A stretch of 64,000 nt of DNA from Ditylenchus dipsaci. Its lineage: Eukaryota; Nematoda; Chromadorea; Rhabditida; Anguinidae. Both the position numbers and the translations under genes were made by a program. Of the stretch, positions 26,239 to 37,880 are shown piece by piece. Location of the stretch: NCBI GenBank assembly GCA_004194705.1, contig SADC01000011.1, positions 124,001-188,000 of the forward strand. Reading direction: 5' to 3'. Every line of letters begins with the position of its first letter. The first letter of the stretch is position 1. The notes beneath the pieces are model-generated. The model ran no database searches and was not told the origin of the DNA. It saw only the letters and a list, made by a program, of their open reading frames with translations.

Positions 26239-26684
26239 CTTTATTTGTCACTGCCTACCATAAAGGTGCTTGCAGGACATCTAACTGTTAGATCGAGGTT
26301 GATTTAGAGTAACTTAACAAGAGCTGAGAATGCTCCTGCGAAACTAATTTCTGATTTGAACTACATGCTTTTCGTTTTCACCCGTACCCGCTTTCGATGT
26401 TAATTCGATATAGACAGTGCGTATATGAAACATCCTCAAAGAGTTCAAAAACAGAAAATAACCTGCAATCGCCCGCTTAGAGAGAGTTCCTCAAACAGCA
26501 TGCATATATAAGTAGAACTCGTATCGCAATACAAGTCAACGTCGACAGAACACAAGTTCGGAATACCAGCCACAAGAGCAACTTTTCATCTCTTACCAGA
26601 TAATTACGAGAAAGATTGAGTCGAAATGCTTCAAACTTATAAATTTGCTAGCGATCACTTCAAACAGCTGAAATGACCTAAGTT

Positions 26685-27982
26685 CTAACCATAACGGTAA
26701 AAAATGAATATACTGGTCTGTCCAAAAATCATCCCTCTTTCATAGATATTCAATTTCAGAGCTTGAAGACGCCAAAGGTTGCCGGCCAAAAGGACAAAGT
26801 CATTTAGCATATACTGGCGCATTTGAATAGCCAAGTAATTCAATCTGAAACATTTAAAAATTGAAAGACCGATAATTTTGAAACTCTTGTGTATTGCTAG
26901 CAGCTCAAAATCAAACTTTTTCAGCCTCAAGGTGACCTGCGGGTCGAGCTGGTGACCATTGTGACGCAGAATTCACCGTAAAAAATTTGGTAAAAATTTA
27001 AGACGGCGGTGAAAAAAGTATGAGGGCGTAGGACCACTGGCCATTAGTCTAATGATACAGACCACAAAATATCCAAATACTCATGAACCTTACGTAAAAT
27101 TAAATTACCTATCAAAGCTAATAGCGCGGAAGAAAGACATTTCAGATGGACGTAGAGCACAAAGATTGAGAGATTCCAATTGTATACCTTGTCTAGTCAA
27201 TTGCACGAAGAATGAACGATAGTCAAGACAATTTCCCAAGTAGACATGTTTTAGCGCTGGTGGAAGAACCATAAAATGATATACGACCTCATCACGAATC
27301 CAACCATCACAAACATGCAGAATTTCTAGCTTCTCACACTTATTGAGAACCGATGTGATACCGTCAAAAATATCTGATGTCTAAATAAAAAATAGCTCGA
27401 TATCAATTAATAAAAAGACACTTACTGAGCACTCAAATACAAAAGAAACCAGGCAAGGAAAGGCGTCAGAAATAAACGTTAGTGCAGCGCTGGACAAAGA
27501 TATCCCATCCAAATTGAGATGTTGAAGATTTGGAAGTAGCGGAAGCAAGGCGCAAATATGGTCACTTTTGATCCAACTACCCATCTGGAACGAAAAATCT
27601 AATTCTTTGATGAACTTGCCCCAGCGAAGAAACAGCGATTTGAACTGAAATATACGCCACGGTAAATTTAACCTTCATTTCTTGAAAATCTACCTTCGAG
27701 TATTCATTTCCCCACTGCTCACAACCAGGAAACTGCTTGTATGAAAATATTGCATATTTGCTCCAACTCCATTTGCTAGCCAGGGTTCCACTTCTTGCTC
27801 ACCAGTTCAACCGCATCCGATCAGCTACAGGCAAGAACTCGAAAATCGACACCTGCTAACAAGCAAAGTTACCACACGAAGAAAGTCAAACAATAGGGTT
27901 GAAAACCTACAAGTATCTCATTGCTAAGAACATTGTCGACGGAAGTATTGCTGACTTTCCCAATACCACCCTCTTTCTTCAT
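26685..27982 (-). CDS. F-box/LRR protein, five exons
   Basis: Exons 27911-27982, 27694-27852, 27426-27644, 27109-27380, 26685-26844; phases agree throughout, about 293 residues. The F-box lies at residues 15-50: LSNEILVSIFEFLPVADRMR, then L-N-W-VSKKW and LASKWSW. Leucine-rich repeats follow: LPNLQHLNLDGISLSS; CEKLEILHVCDGW; LPPALKHVYLGNC; LESLNLC; LWRLQALKLN. F-box/LRR proteins recruit substrates to SCF ubiquitin ligases through Skp1. Within exon 2 the F-box is only continuous if one G is added near 27803 and one C removed near 27784. The two indels cancel, so everything after is in frame; this looks like base-calling error. Start chosen at MKKEGG; upstream residues (DANNHGQY) are open, so translation may begin earlier. 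Confidence 0.75.
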
Positions 27983-28382
27983 ATATTGACCATGATTGTT
28001 AGCATCACCAGTGCTCTAAAACCATAAGCATAGTACACCAAAGCAAATTTAGAATATAGCGTAAGACGAAAACACCATTTCTCCCGAATTTTTCTCCCAC
28101 TGGTGAATGAGGAAAACCGATGAAGCTGTAATTTTAGATGAAATATGAAAAGTCATTTGTAACTTATAAAAACTCCTAAAAGGCCGTATTGCTAATTCAC
28201 GAGCAAAATATCTTTGACCGTTTTCTTGTTTTTCAATGTTTTGCTTTAAAAAAAAATCACAAAAGAAAACAATCAGAAGTTATGGGTTTGGAAGTCGCCT
28301 TGAATTGGGTCGTTGGGGCGTAGAAAGATCTTTCGAATTAAGTCATAATCGGCTCTAAGTAAATTGAATATATACAAATTGA

Positions 28383-30452
28383 GGGCGACGGTCATTTGGT
28401 CCCCGGTCATTTGGTCCCCAAAGCCGCCAGTTTAAATTTTTTTTAATGTTTTTCCATGATGTCTTGAACGAAACCTATGTCGACCCAATTTTGAGACTTG
28501 CAAATCGTTTAGCTCTTGTTTGCAAGATACTCATGTGTTTCTAATAAGTCAAACTTCAAATATCTGGCATTACAGCTATCCGACACTCTTGGTTATTTTT
28601 CAGCCTAAATCTACTTTATTTGACTGCAATTGGCTTATTCTTTGTTAAACGGCATCCCTAATTATCTGACACCTCAATTATCCAGCACTCTGAAGCTAGT
28701 CCCATAGGATGCCGAATAAACTAGCTAAGACTGTATCTTTTATTTTTACTTGTTTAGCGACGTTATGAATTATGAATTGCTGCCATCCAACAGAAACAAG
28801 GAGCTCCTAAAAGATCTAGTTGTAAATGGATTTACCAATAACTGAGATCCGTTTCCGTGAAGTCATCTTAAATAGTTGGAAAAAATAAATAAAAAGAGAC
28901 TACCCACTACGATCCCCAAAAGGAATGGAATGCATGCATAGTCAAATGAATGTGACCGGAATTTGACCGCTTTAAAAAGCTGCACAATAACCTGGAAAAG
29001 TGTTGAAACCCATGCAAATGTCAGGTTAATCGATGATCCATTAGAACTGAGGTTAATTTATAAAAAATTAAATGATAGGAGTTTTTCACATGGAAAGAAG
29101 ATTAAATTAAAGGGGCATGTTCGTGCGCGATGAAACACAATTTCAAAAAAGAAAAGGCGCGAACCAGGCGTGCCAGAGATTTGAAAAACATTTAATTTTT
29201 TATATGAATTTTAAATTTCGTCAAACCCAGCAATTGTGTGTGCAGCGAAAGGCATTAGTACTCAACTTGACCCCTATCACTCAGCCGGGTCGGGTCCCGA
29301 GGTTGAAACTGAGCTTGACCTCTTCGGAGTGTCTCGTGCTTTGAGTCTTGGATTCGCTGAGCCTTTGGTTCGGTTGTTGGTTTATGTAACATCACTGCTT
29401 CCTGTTGGTTATCCCTCGATTTTGGTTCAGGTAACCGAAATCGAAAAACTTGTTTACCTTACAGATCTACAGAAGAGCGAGAATATTCGAGAAGAGTTGG
29501 TATGAAAAATTGGATTATTACTTGTTCCGCCCTGTTCGCTATACAGAGTGTGCAGCCACGCACAGATAGAACGCCGAACCAAAGGCAAATCTAAAACTCG
29601 ACAGAAAACCGAGATCGAGGGATAACCAACCGGCAGCAGTTACCCGAACAAACAACCGAGCCAAAGGCTCGGCGAATTCAAAACTCAGAGCACGAGACAC
29701 TCCGAAGAGGTCCAGCTCAATTTCAACTCGGACCCAACCCGGCTGATTGATGGTGGTTAACTTGAGTACTCATGCCTTTCGCTGCACACACAATTGCTGG
29801 GTTTGACGAAATTCGAAATTCATATACAAAATTTAAATCTTTTTCAAATCTCTGGCACGCCTGGTTCGCGCCTCTTCTATTTTAAAAATTGTGTTTCATC
29901 ACGCACGAACATGCCCCTTTAAAAATTTTTATTACGAAGAGAGTTGACTGTATTCACCCAAATGAACCCAGAGGACACCCAAAAGATTTTCACATCCAGA
30001 TTGAATTAAGACCATTGAGGATAAATCTGAACCATTTTACTAATAACGGAGGCATTGGTAGTGGATCCGACTATTGAAAGTGGGTTAGGACCACTAAAAG
30101 TCAATCTGAACCATTTAGGGTGGACTTGGACCACTGAGGGTGGATCTGGATCATTGAGGATGAATGGGGTATCACAAGTGTTATTCAGTATTCCCTTCCC
30201 TCCCATATAATCTTTAATATTCTTTCTAAATCCAAAATTTCCAATTTCCGATTCCCCAGGTGAATGAGACCTATTTGGGATAAAATATGGTAGAAAACAA
30301 TTCTTTGCTATCGCCAGGATTCGAACCTGTTTGAATATTTAAATTGGCGGCTTTTGGGGACCAAATGACCAGGGGACCAAATGACAGGGGATCAAATGAC
30401 GGGGACCAAATTACCGGGGACCAAATGAACGGGGACCAAATGACCTAATGCC
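28383..30452. mobile_element. 2.07-kb element, TIRs of ATTTGGTCCCC words, exact 9-bp duplication
   Basis: Ends GGCGACGGTCATTTGGTCCC and, inverted, GGCATTAGGTCATTTGGTCC. The right end has six GGGGACCAAATGAC words, the left two. It is flanked by ACAAATTGA on both sides (28374-28382, 30453-30461) inside the C48 element, so both insertion site and order of events are certain. A 9-bp duplication points to MULE/Merlin-type mobilisation. The interior is mostly the palindrome 29108-29922; no transposase. Confidence 0.88.
29108..29922. mobile_element. ~815-bp fold-back element, AAAGGGGCATG ends
   Basis: TTAAAGGGGCATGTTCGTGC at the left, inverted as GCACGAACATGCCCCTTTAA. The arms (about 330 bases each) pair through GCAATTGTGTGTGCAGCG, CTCAACTTGA and GGTTATCCCTCGAT. 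A short relative with the same ends is at 61621-61861. The open frames across it are translations of the arms, not genes. Confidence 0.88.
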
Positions 30453-32219
30453 ACAAATTGAACCTGAGGTAAATTTAACCTCAATATTTGTCTAGAGAAA
30501 ATTTTTAATTTTTCCGGCGTATAAAAAGTAACTATCTCGGTGATAGGTAAGCACCAAGAAAGAACAGGAAAGGATATTAGGAAGGGTAGGAAAGGATATT
30601 AGGTCGACCCCATAGTATGGGCTCACCTAATATCGAAAAGCATGTTTCTAGTTGCGCTACACAGGTCTCATCTAGATAGTGTTACTTGGGTGGTAGCTTC
30701 GTGGTCGTTTAGTGGTTGAGGTATATGTAGATCGCCAAGTGTTGGCAACTAAGTGTCAGTCATCATTTGTACATATAGTCCCTTTCCACTTTTTGGCCAA
30801 TTGTTGAACTTTGTTTTAGTAGTTCAAAATGGAGATTCTTTTAAGCGAGAAGAACAAACCGATGGGTCATTTTGAGGAATATCTATACTGGCGAAAGAGC
30901 AAATAGGAAAATGAACTTACTGACACTGCATCTTTTACAAGCTTGGAATGGATGGAAAAGTGGAAAGCAAATGCCCAGGTATTTTTAAAACCTCATGTAT
31001 GTTTTTGGTTTTCATGGCATATTCGACTAGGAAGAGATTCAACTTTCGATGGCATGCTGAAAATAACGACATCTCACAATCATTACGCCGACAAAGTCAA
31101 GGTGGAACTAAAACGAATGTAAAGGGCAGTGCAGAAGCAAGCCAAAGAAAGCAAAGAAGCGCCACTTGCCATCATCGGAGACAGCATGAGATTGGTGAGT
31201 GAACATTCAAAGCCGATGATTCGTCGATCGCTAGTATCCAGAAATATTCGCAATATCTGACATGAAGCCAACCTGGATCCACCGAATCCACGGTCGCTAT
31301 TAAGGAAAGATTGGTTATTATGATTCACTCCTCGGGGATGGATTCACCCCGGATAGCCTGATCAAGTGAAATTTTTTGAAAGCGTTCATTTTGACCAACA
31401 ATAATTTAGGGAGTTCTTGCAAGAATATGCGATCGAGAATGGCTACGAAGCTTTGGATCCTGGGATGGTAGTAAAAATTATAATATCCGCGGATAAATCC
31501 GCATCCTCGGATAAAATCCACGGATACAGATAATCGGTAGTAACAATCAAAAAATCCGCGGATATGGCGCTAGTGGAGTTTACGTGTCCAAAATTTGCCT
31601 TGGTCCCCCTGTTGTTTTTTTGTGAAAAACAGCTTGGTCCCCCCTGTTCATTAAGGTTACTGTACACTGTGACTCACAGGGCCCAAATTCAAATTCATAA
31701 TCAGTTCAACTTAAACAAAACGCCAAGAATTTAAAAAAACTTTTTACATATTTTCTAAAATTTCAGCGATTGTTGATTACGATAAACAAATTTTGACGAA
31801 AAACTTTACTTTTGTAGCAAAAATTAGAGTTTCTAACCAAAGTCAACGCAACCTATTTAAATTTTGCGTAGGTGGGGCTTCGTCTAGTCTTTTGGCCAAA
31901 GCTTACAGTCTTCCAGTCATATGTATTTCATTACAGTCGAAACTCAAATTAAGGGCGCTCAAGGGACCCGCCGAAATTCTGTCCTTAAATCGAGTGTCCT
32001 TAACCTGTAAAAGTCAAAAGTATTTTCAATCCACACGTTTGAGTCCGTCCAAACGGGCGCTTGCCTACCCTGAGTCTAATTCAAAAGCGTTAATTTTCGA
32101 ATATGTGAAAAAAAGTTGAAAAAACCATATTACGCGGGCTCTGACGCAAGATATTTTAACAGGTCTTTATTTGCAAACACACAACAGTTACACCAAGGTA
32201 CAATGAGAATATGACCTGT

Positions 32220-32694
32220 TTTCTGGAATAATTCTTCACTTTCGACGTTGGTATTGGTCCGGCGCTGAAAGGAGGTGACGGGCAATGAGTAACCAAAGTG
32301 TAGAGCTTGTGCGGAGAGTCATCATCATCGTTACGGCACCTAGACATACGAACACGCACATGGCAAATTTCTGAAACAGAAACGGATTAATCAGGTCTTG
32401 GCGACTACCCAACTCATTTTTATATAAAAGAAAAGTACACACCTCACTTTTTAGACCACAAAAACTGACTTAGGCGAGTGTCGATTCGGACATCAGAAGT
32501 TGTCATTTGTTACTCAGCGAACTTGCGCACTTCTTCGATAGCCCTTTGAGCGCGGAGCTTGAATCTACTGAAAATAATAGAAGATTATCAGAGAAAAGAT
32601 GAGAGAATCCAGAACATACATCCCATGAATACGCTTGTGCACGTTGATGGTGTCACGTCTGACTGTCTGCGTACAAAGTCCCGGTTGGCGACGG
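32220..32694 (-). pseudogene. RPL31: Ribosomal protein L31 (eL31) pseudogene, introns retained
   Basis: Exon 32620-32694 gives VRRDTINVHKRIHG; exon 32448-32567 gives IRFKLRAQRAIEEVRKFAE, a TAA stop (32510-32512), then SDVRIDTRLSQFLWSK; the last exon (from 32370 down) gives [25 protein letters not shown] and, after a shift, [17 protein letters not shown]. These follow the order of eL31, a 60S subunit protein of about 125 residues near the nascent-chain exit. The introns have canonical ends and correct phases, so this is a DNA-level copy, not a retrocopy. Damage: one in-frame stop, at least two frameshifts (before VRVRMS and before PVTSF), and no N-terminal start exon. Enclosed by the TIR element 31475-33935. 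Confidence 0.8.
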
Positions 32695-32779
32695 CTAAAA
32701 AGTTAGAATGATGCTGAGAAGATGAGAGAAAGTTTTAAGCATGAATATAGAAAAATTCCAGAACCATTGGTAAACATAC

Positions 32780-33057
32780 CCACTGAAAAATTGCTCTTGA
32801 TTCAGCTTTCAGTCGTTGCTCATTAGCTTGCTTCACTAAAGCCAAATAGCCTTGAAAATAGGTACAACAAAGAGAAATAGCTTACCCAGACGAGCTTTAC
32901 GCATCATTCCTGCTTGTTCTTCTGCTTGCTTTTTGGCTTCTATTTGCGTCTGCTTGTTCAGCCCTTTCTTTTCCCATCTTTTCCGAGCTGCAGCTGAACG
33001 AATTTTGGCGAGAGAAGGTCCGTTTTGCTCACAACACATCTTTCTGGTGGTAACCAT
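32780..33057 (-). CDS. Unrecognised basic coiled-coil fragment in the TIR element
   Basis: Two exons, 32886-33057 and 32780-32835, joined in phase through a 50-base intron. They encode 76 residues: MVTTRKMCCEQNGPS, AKIRSAAARKRWEKKG, QIEAKKQAEEQAGMMRKARL, KQANEQRLKAESRAIF. The segment is rich in Lys, Glu, Ala and Gln and likely helical. It does not resemble the N-terminus of eL31, which follows directly downstream, so it looks like a separately acquired fragment. After W at the last donor, joining to the L31 exon in phase 0 reaches a stop within 14 codons. Confidence 0.4.
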
Positions 33058-34206
33058 CTTTAGCCCTGAAATTATACTAGGTTTCTTTTGCATTGAAAAC
33101 TCTTAATTTTGCATTCTCAAGGATTCCTCATACACCAAAAGAAAGCTGACAATCTATTCTATCAAATTATCAAGATAGAATTTCAAAACCAAGAGTTTTA
33201 CAAATAAGAGACCACTTGAAGCAAACAACTGCCATTTTTCCGAGTAAAAATAGTGGTTTTTGCGTTTTTTTTTCTAACTTTTGCATAAAACACTATAAAT
33301 TTGCATTTTTTGCATACGTCCTTAGTACCAAAATGTAGCAAATTTACTCCTCTATCAAGCCCTCGGTTTCGTTTGAAAAAAATATGACAAAAACACTTTC
33401 TAGGATTTCAATAAAGTCAACCAGGTAAAGAAAATTTTTAACCTTTTTTAGCAGAAATCAATTGTCATTTTGAAATTCTGCAGGTTTCATGGGCAAGTGA
33501 TGGCTTATTCGAAAGCCCTTGGAATAAGGAATTTTTCGGTCAACAGCATTTCACAAAAAATTATGAAAAAATCATATCTGAAACACAAAACAATCATGGT
33601 CCAAAATTGACCATTTTTCAAATTTTTTATTTGGCGCCAAATTCCGCTAATGATTATAAATTCAAATTTTGGGCCCCTGTGGACTATGGTGATCAGGTTG
33701 ATTATGGTTAACATGATCACCTTTAATATTATCACCTTAAAAACAACAGGGGAGACCAAGGCATATTTTGGACACGTAAACTCCATTAAGACCTATACGC
33801 GGATATTTATACGCGTATACCGATAAATATCCGCGGATAAAATTCGTAATAACAATCAAATATCCGCGATATTTATCCGTATCCGCTGATATTATCCTTA
33901 GCCTGGTCGGGAGCAGGATAAATCCGCGGATAATTTTTTTTCTTATGTACCGTATGGACCAAATTTTCGTCACCTTTTATTTTGTTCATAACTTTTCAAA
34001 TTTTCAGTGTTTTGAAACAAGCTTTTTGTTTGTTTGAAAGTTGACATTCTAGAAATCGAATGACGACTTTTTTGTATCAATATCACTGTGAAAAGATGGA
34101 AATTTTTGAAGTTGAAAAATGTCGTAATTTTACCCTAATTCTACGGACTACACGATCGAGCAAAAGGTCTTCGCAAAAGAACGTGCATTGCTTAAATTTA
34201 ACAATG

Positions 34207-34625
34207 TGATATTGTTATTGTGTGAAGAGGCGAGAAGGGTCAACTGGCGCTGTTTATTCACATAGTATAATGATAATATAAACAGCGCGACAAAACATAT
34301 AATTTGGCATGCTAAATAACCCTAATATGGACACACAGGTTTACGGAGGGTTGGTGGCCGACCGGGTGGTCGGTCTACCAACCCTGCCCAAGGTCGAATA
34401 CCTTAAGTTTGGGCCCGAGGGTCAATAAAAGAAGGTCACAAATATTAGGAAGACAGCAGTCCTTAGAGTGTGGCCCAGCAAAAATCCCCCTTTGCTACTC
34501 TTGCTCTTGTTATATATGCTGGGAGCGAGCAAGGGCGGCGCTTAAGTTGTGCTCCTATTGGGTCTCGATTCCTGTTGCTACTGTGGTATGGTTTGCTGGC
34601 TGCAAACGCCCTTATCACAAACAAT
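34207..34625 (+). mobile_element. Candidate solo LTR
   Basis: A stretch of about 420 bases starting TGTTATTGTGTGAAGAGG and ending CTTATCACAAACA. It has a polyadenylation signal (GGTCAATAAAAG, 34421) and a GC content above its surroundings. It also has a hairpin, GGGTTGGTGG...CTACCAACCC. TG...CA ends and an internal AATAAA suit a retrotransposon LTR, but no second copy or target duplication is clear. Confidence 0.35.
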
Positions 34626-34793
34626 AAGCCATAACCTGTAATAAAATTCAATTACTAAATTCACGGTCACTTAATTACTCAACTGTTAACCTTTTAATTA
34701 CTGAAATGAATAAATCAATTTTTCTCATCTCTTTAAATTGTGAGAAAAACAGTGGAAATTTAAAAAAAAATTTGAAACTTCGATAAAAAAAAT

Positions 34794-36165
34794 TCAGAAA
34801 AAATTTCTGTTAAAGAAGTTTCGAAAATTTCTCTCAGCCTCAGCCGTCAGCCAGGCTTGAAATTTTTTCTCAGCCATCAGTCTCAGCCGGCTGATGGCTG
34901 AGTTTAACCTCAGCCGGCTGAGGTCACCACCCTGGTCGATACCCATCAGGCGGGCAATCCTTGACAAATAACGGTCCATCTTCCTTGCATAGCGTTCACC
35001 CCGCAGAACGTTATCGTCGGTTGACAAAAACTCTAGCAGTCTCTCCTTAATCAGCTAACAGATGATCAATGAGTTTTTCAGAGAAACCGACCTTCGCTTG
35101 CAAAATTGCTGCCGTTATTTCCATGTAGTCAGTTCTCTGTCTTCTCGACGGCTGACGTCCCTCGAATACGTCATAGGCATCCATCTCTTCTGTATGAGTC
35201 AACTTGAATGGATCGAGTTTGAATTGAATAATTGTTTCAAGATCTCTACCTGTCTAAATTCAAATGCCCAGTGTCCCAATTTTGCATTCATCAAAAAGTG
35301 GAGGCGCTCTTTACCATGGTAGCTCTCTGCGTGATTCGTGGTTCTCGGTCCAGTATACCCGAAAAGGCAAAAGATCTCACCACGCGACAGCCAGGTGCTC
35401 CTTAGAGTTTAGCCATGAGCTATCAACAAATATTTATCATGGAAAAAGACTTACTCGAAATAGACCAGCAATTCCTCGAGCTTTTCGGCCAAAATTTCAT
35501 CATATGTCCCATTGTGGATTTTCACTCTAAGCATTCGCAGACATGGCAACCATTCGACAATTGTAGTTATTTGCAGAGCCCCTAGCATCCTGACAAGCCT
35601 CTCCAGACATCCATTGGTTTCGTACTCTAGCGACAGCCCTAGCGATTGCATCTAAATACAAAAAATACCAAACAGATACTAAAATTTATATTGTAACTAC
35701 CTTGCGATAAAGACCTTGTTTAACGTGAAAAGAGAAAAGTTTCACGGAAACTCCTGGGAAACCTCGGCAAATGTTGAAAAAGCTGCTATTTCTGCATCGA
35801 AGTTGGCAAAAAGAAATCGAGTTGACCACATTAATCTCGAGCAAAGCCTCCCGAGCTGGAAATAGATCAATGCAATCAGGAATCAATAATCAAAATGAAC
35901 AATAACCAACCCTTTTCCCACATTTGTTTGTACAAATCAGCATTCTTCCGCCAGTGAGGTTAAGCTTGAGAGAAAAGACTGTTGTCTGAAGCCTGTTATC
36001 TTTTTGTTTTGCTGATATGCACCCAGAATATCTGAAGTAAGCTTGCTCAATTCCTTCCTTGATAGTTGTTCTGCCGGTCTTGGTCCAGATGTAGCATCCC
36101 CGCCGGTCTTCAGTGTATGTTATTGGCGATGTCTTCGCTCCGATTCGCTGAGAGTGCACGAGTTG
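34794..36165 (-). pseudogene. Degenerate MULE transposase
   Basis: Pieces in MULE order: DRRGCYIWTKTGRTTIKEG and AYFRYSGCISAKQ (FLYWCH/WRKY-like N-terminus); FANFDAEIAAF in one frame, then RGFPGVSVKLFSFHVKQGLY, RKMQSLGL and RMLGALQ in another (the FPG....FH..Q..YRK..LGL signature); KLEELLVYFE; GYTGPRTTNHAESYHGKERL (the RTTN..E..H segment); FLSTDDNVLRGERYARKMDR. Frames shift between pieces and exon joints are unclear. Its 5' flank has three GTATCAAGTTGATGTA words (36285-36360), probably its own word-type TIR; the other end was not found. Confidence 0.65.
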
Positions 36166-36354
36166 TGGGTTAGCCATCCAATAAACTAAAAATGTTAAAA
36201 AAATAATGCAATGCATTAATGAGAGCACTAAGTTGACAAAGACAGAGTAGTGTGTAATTTTCAAGCCCCTTCTGTAAAACGTATCATGTTGATGTATCAA
36301 GTCGATAGTGTATCAAGTTGATGTATCAAGTCATAATTTGTATCAAGTTGATGT

Positions 36355-36612
36355 AATACCCCAACGACCAGGCAGATTGTTGTTCAGCCAATTTCGTACT
36401 GAAAGTTTCCAATGCGGTGGTCCAGCATCCTGCATAAAAACGAGTTGATTGAATCCTGGCCAGTCTCGAACCACTGGCAGAAAGTTTTCTTGAAGCAGGG
36501 CAAGATAAGATGCACGCAATAATCACGAGAACGAACATCAAAAATGGTTCTTACCAGTAACATTTCCATCAATGAAAGTCGGACCTACGATTCCCTGCAT
36601 CCCGATGGCAGC
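36355..36612 (-). pseudogene. Tc1/mariner-type (IS630-like) transposase fragment
   Basis: GIVGPTFIDGNVTG, then after a short intron YLALLQENFLPVVRDWP and QLVFMQDAGPPHWKLSVRNW, LNNNLPGRWG. The FMQD.APPHW block contains the second catalytic Asp of the DDE/D transposases of this superfamily. The frame is then cut off where the GTATCAAGTTGATGTA words begin (36355). Confidence 0.75.
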
Positions 36613-37739
36613 CCTAACAGAAGCCCTCGGCGAATGAAGCGGCTCTTCTTGGTACCAATGCGGGTTGCCGTTGGATCAGTAGGGAAAGACCTTTTGCTCG
36701 ATCGTGTAGTCCGTAGAATTAGGGTAAAATTACGACATTTTCAACTTCAAAATTTCCATCTTTTCACAGTGATATTGATACAAAAAAGTCGTCATTCGAT
36801 TTCCTAGAATGTCAACTTTCAAACAAACAAAAAGCTTGTTTCAAAACACTGAAAATTTGAAAAGTTATGAACAAAATAAAAGGTGACGAAAATTTGGTCC
36901 ATACGGTATTTTAAAATCGATTACTATCCGTAAACGCGTGAATACGTTTGAATAGGTGTACTATCCTACTAAAAAAGATGTTTTGTTCAAGAAGCAGTCT
37001 TTTAGTCGTGTTTTTGCTGCACTAATTTTTTCCGAAATTATTAAAAATATTTTTTTCATCGTTTTAGCACAGAGAGAATTCTTAGCAATCATTAAAGGAT
37101 TCCGAAAAAAAATCTACCCGGGAAAAAGTTATAGTCTGGATTTTAACATAAAATTTTGAAAAAGAGCTTCTGAGGTTTCTAAGTGTAAATTTTTTTAGAA
37201 AAATACTTTTTCCATCCCTGTGTTAGACTAATTGTAAACACTTTCTGGTAAAAAAAGTTTTGAACTTTGCCAAAAAATTGCCTCCCACTCCTCGGGGGAG
37301 ATGGCGGTAGGCCACAAAAAGTAAAAACCTGTTCAAAATCTATCATTTTTACCTAGATTTTGTTTGAAAAAGGTTAAAATTTGGTCAAAAGTACCTTAAA
37401 AAGATCATCTACCCCAAGGGGTGGGTGGCCTTTTTTTGACAAAATTTAATTTTTTTCATTCAGAAAGTGTTTAGAAATGCTTCTCGTATCTTGTTGTGCA
37501 GAAAAAGAGTTCGGGGGTGATTTTAAGTCACTTTTCAAAAAATCTGAGTATGGGGGGGGCTGTATGAGTGCAAAATAATAAAACTTTAGACAAATTCAAA
37601 AATTCTTCGAAATCATGGTGCAAAAAAGATTTGCAATATTTTCGACTGATTTGAATATGAATAAAACATTTTCCTGGTTTAAGGAGAACATAAAAATAAT
37701 AGTTTAAGTTTTTTTTACTTTTAGTGGAAATAACCATGC

Positions 37740-37880
37740 TCATATTTATTCGCATATTTTATCCGCAGATAAATTCGTGGATATATCCGCGGATTTATCC
37801 TTAGCTGCGGATAAATCCGCGGATTTTATCCGTTTCCGCGGATATTTCTATCCGCGGACTTTATCTGTATCCGCGGGCTT
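37740..37880. repeat. Third array of TATCCGCGGATAAA words
   Basis: About nine degenerate copies of TATCCGCGGATAAA. The same word builds the TIRs of 31475-33935. This may be the far end of a larger or older relative. 36909-37739 between holds nothing I can assign. Confidence 0.7.

Larger units (their letters stand above)
28350..31458. mobile_element. Second C48-protease element copy, split and 3'-truncated
   Basis: 28350-28382 (CGGCTCTAAGTAAATTGAAT) and 30453-31458 match the element at 9824-11423: the same GGTAAATT(G/T)AACC words, the same AGGTCGACCCCATAGTATGG hairpin, the same promoter-like stretch, and EFLQEYAIENGYEALDP at 31410-31450. It is cut by the element 28383-30452, and ends abruptly at GGATCCTGG, where the 31475-33935 element begins. 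The C48 active-site region is missing. Confidence 0.8.
31475..33935. mobile_element. 2.46-kb TIR element carrying captured gene fragments
   Basis: Left arm 31475-31655 and right arm about 33745-33935 are inverted: TATCCGCGGATAAATCC words, GTTATTACGA/GTAGTAACAATC, GGAGTTTACGTGTCCAAAAT, and the GCCTTGGTCCCC motif. The interior contains, on the minus strand, a broken ribosomal protein L31 gene with introns (32220-32694) and two exons of an unrelated basic coiled-coil protein (32780-33057). Cellular gene pieces between TIRs are the hallmark of Pack-type (gene-capturing) elements. A third array of the same words is at 37740-37880. Confidence 0.7.
33948..36908. mobile_element. 2.96-kb element with ~210-bp TIRs, Tc1/mariner-type remnant
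   Basis: 33948-34165 (TACCGTATGGACCAAATTTT, TCACTGTGAAAAGATGG, CACGATCGAGCAAAAGGTC) is inverted at 36685-36908 with very few differences. The Tc1/mariner-type coding remnant lies next to the right TIR (36355-36612) and is probably its own transposase. A degenerate MULE (34794-36165), an LTR-like segment (34207-34625) and a CAGCC/GGCTG palindrome (34830-34935) were inserted later. No clean TA duplication is visible. Confidence 0.75.

Noticed and set aside
29117..29505. Overlapping plus-strand open frames inside 29108-29922.
   Set aside because: They lie entirely in one arm of the palindrome, and mirrored frames exist in the other arm.
30300..30340. tRNA-like T-arm (GGTTCGAATCCTGGCGATAG on the minus strand); similar pieces near 11190 and 21370.
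   Set aside because: No matching acceptor, D-arm or anticodon arm could be built. At most they are relics of tRNA-derived SINEs.
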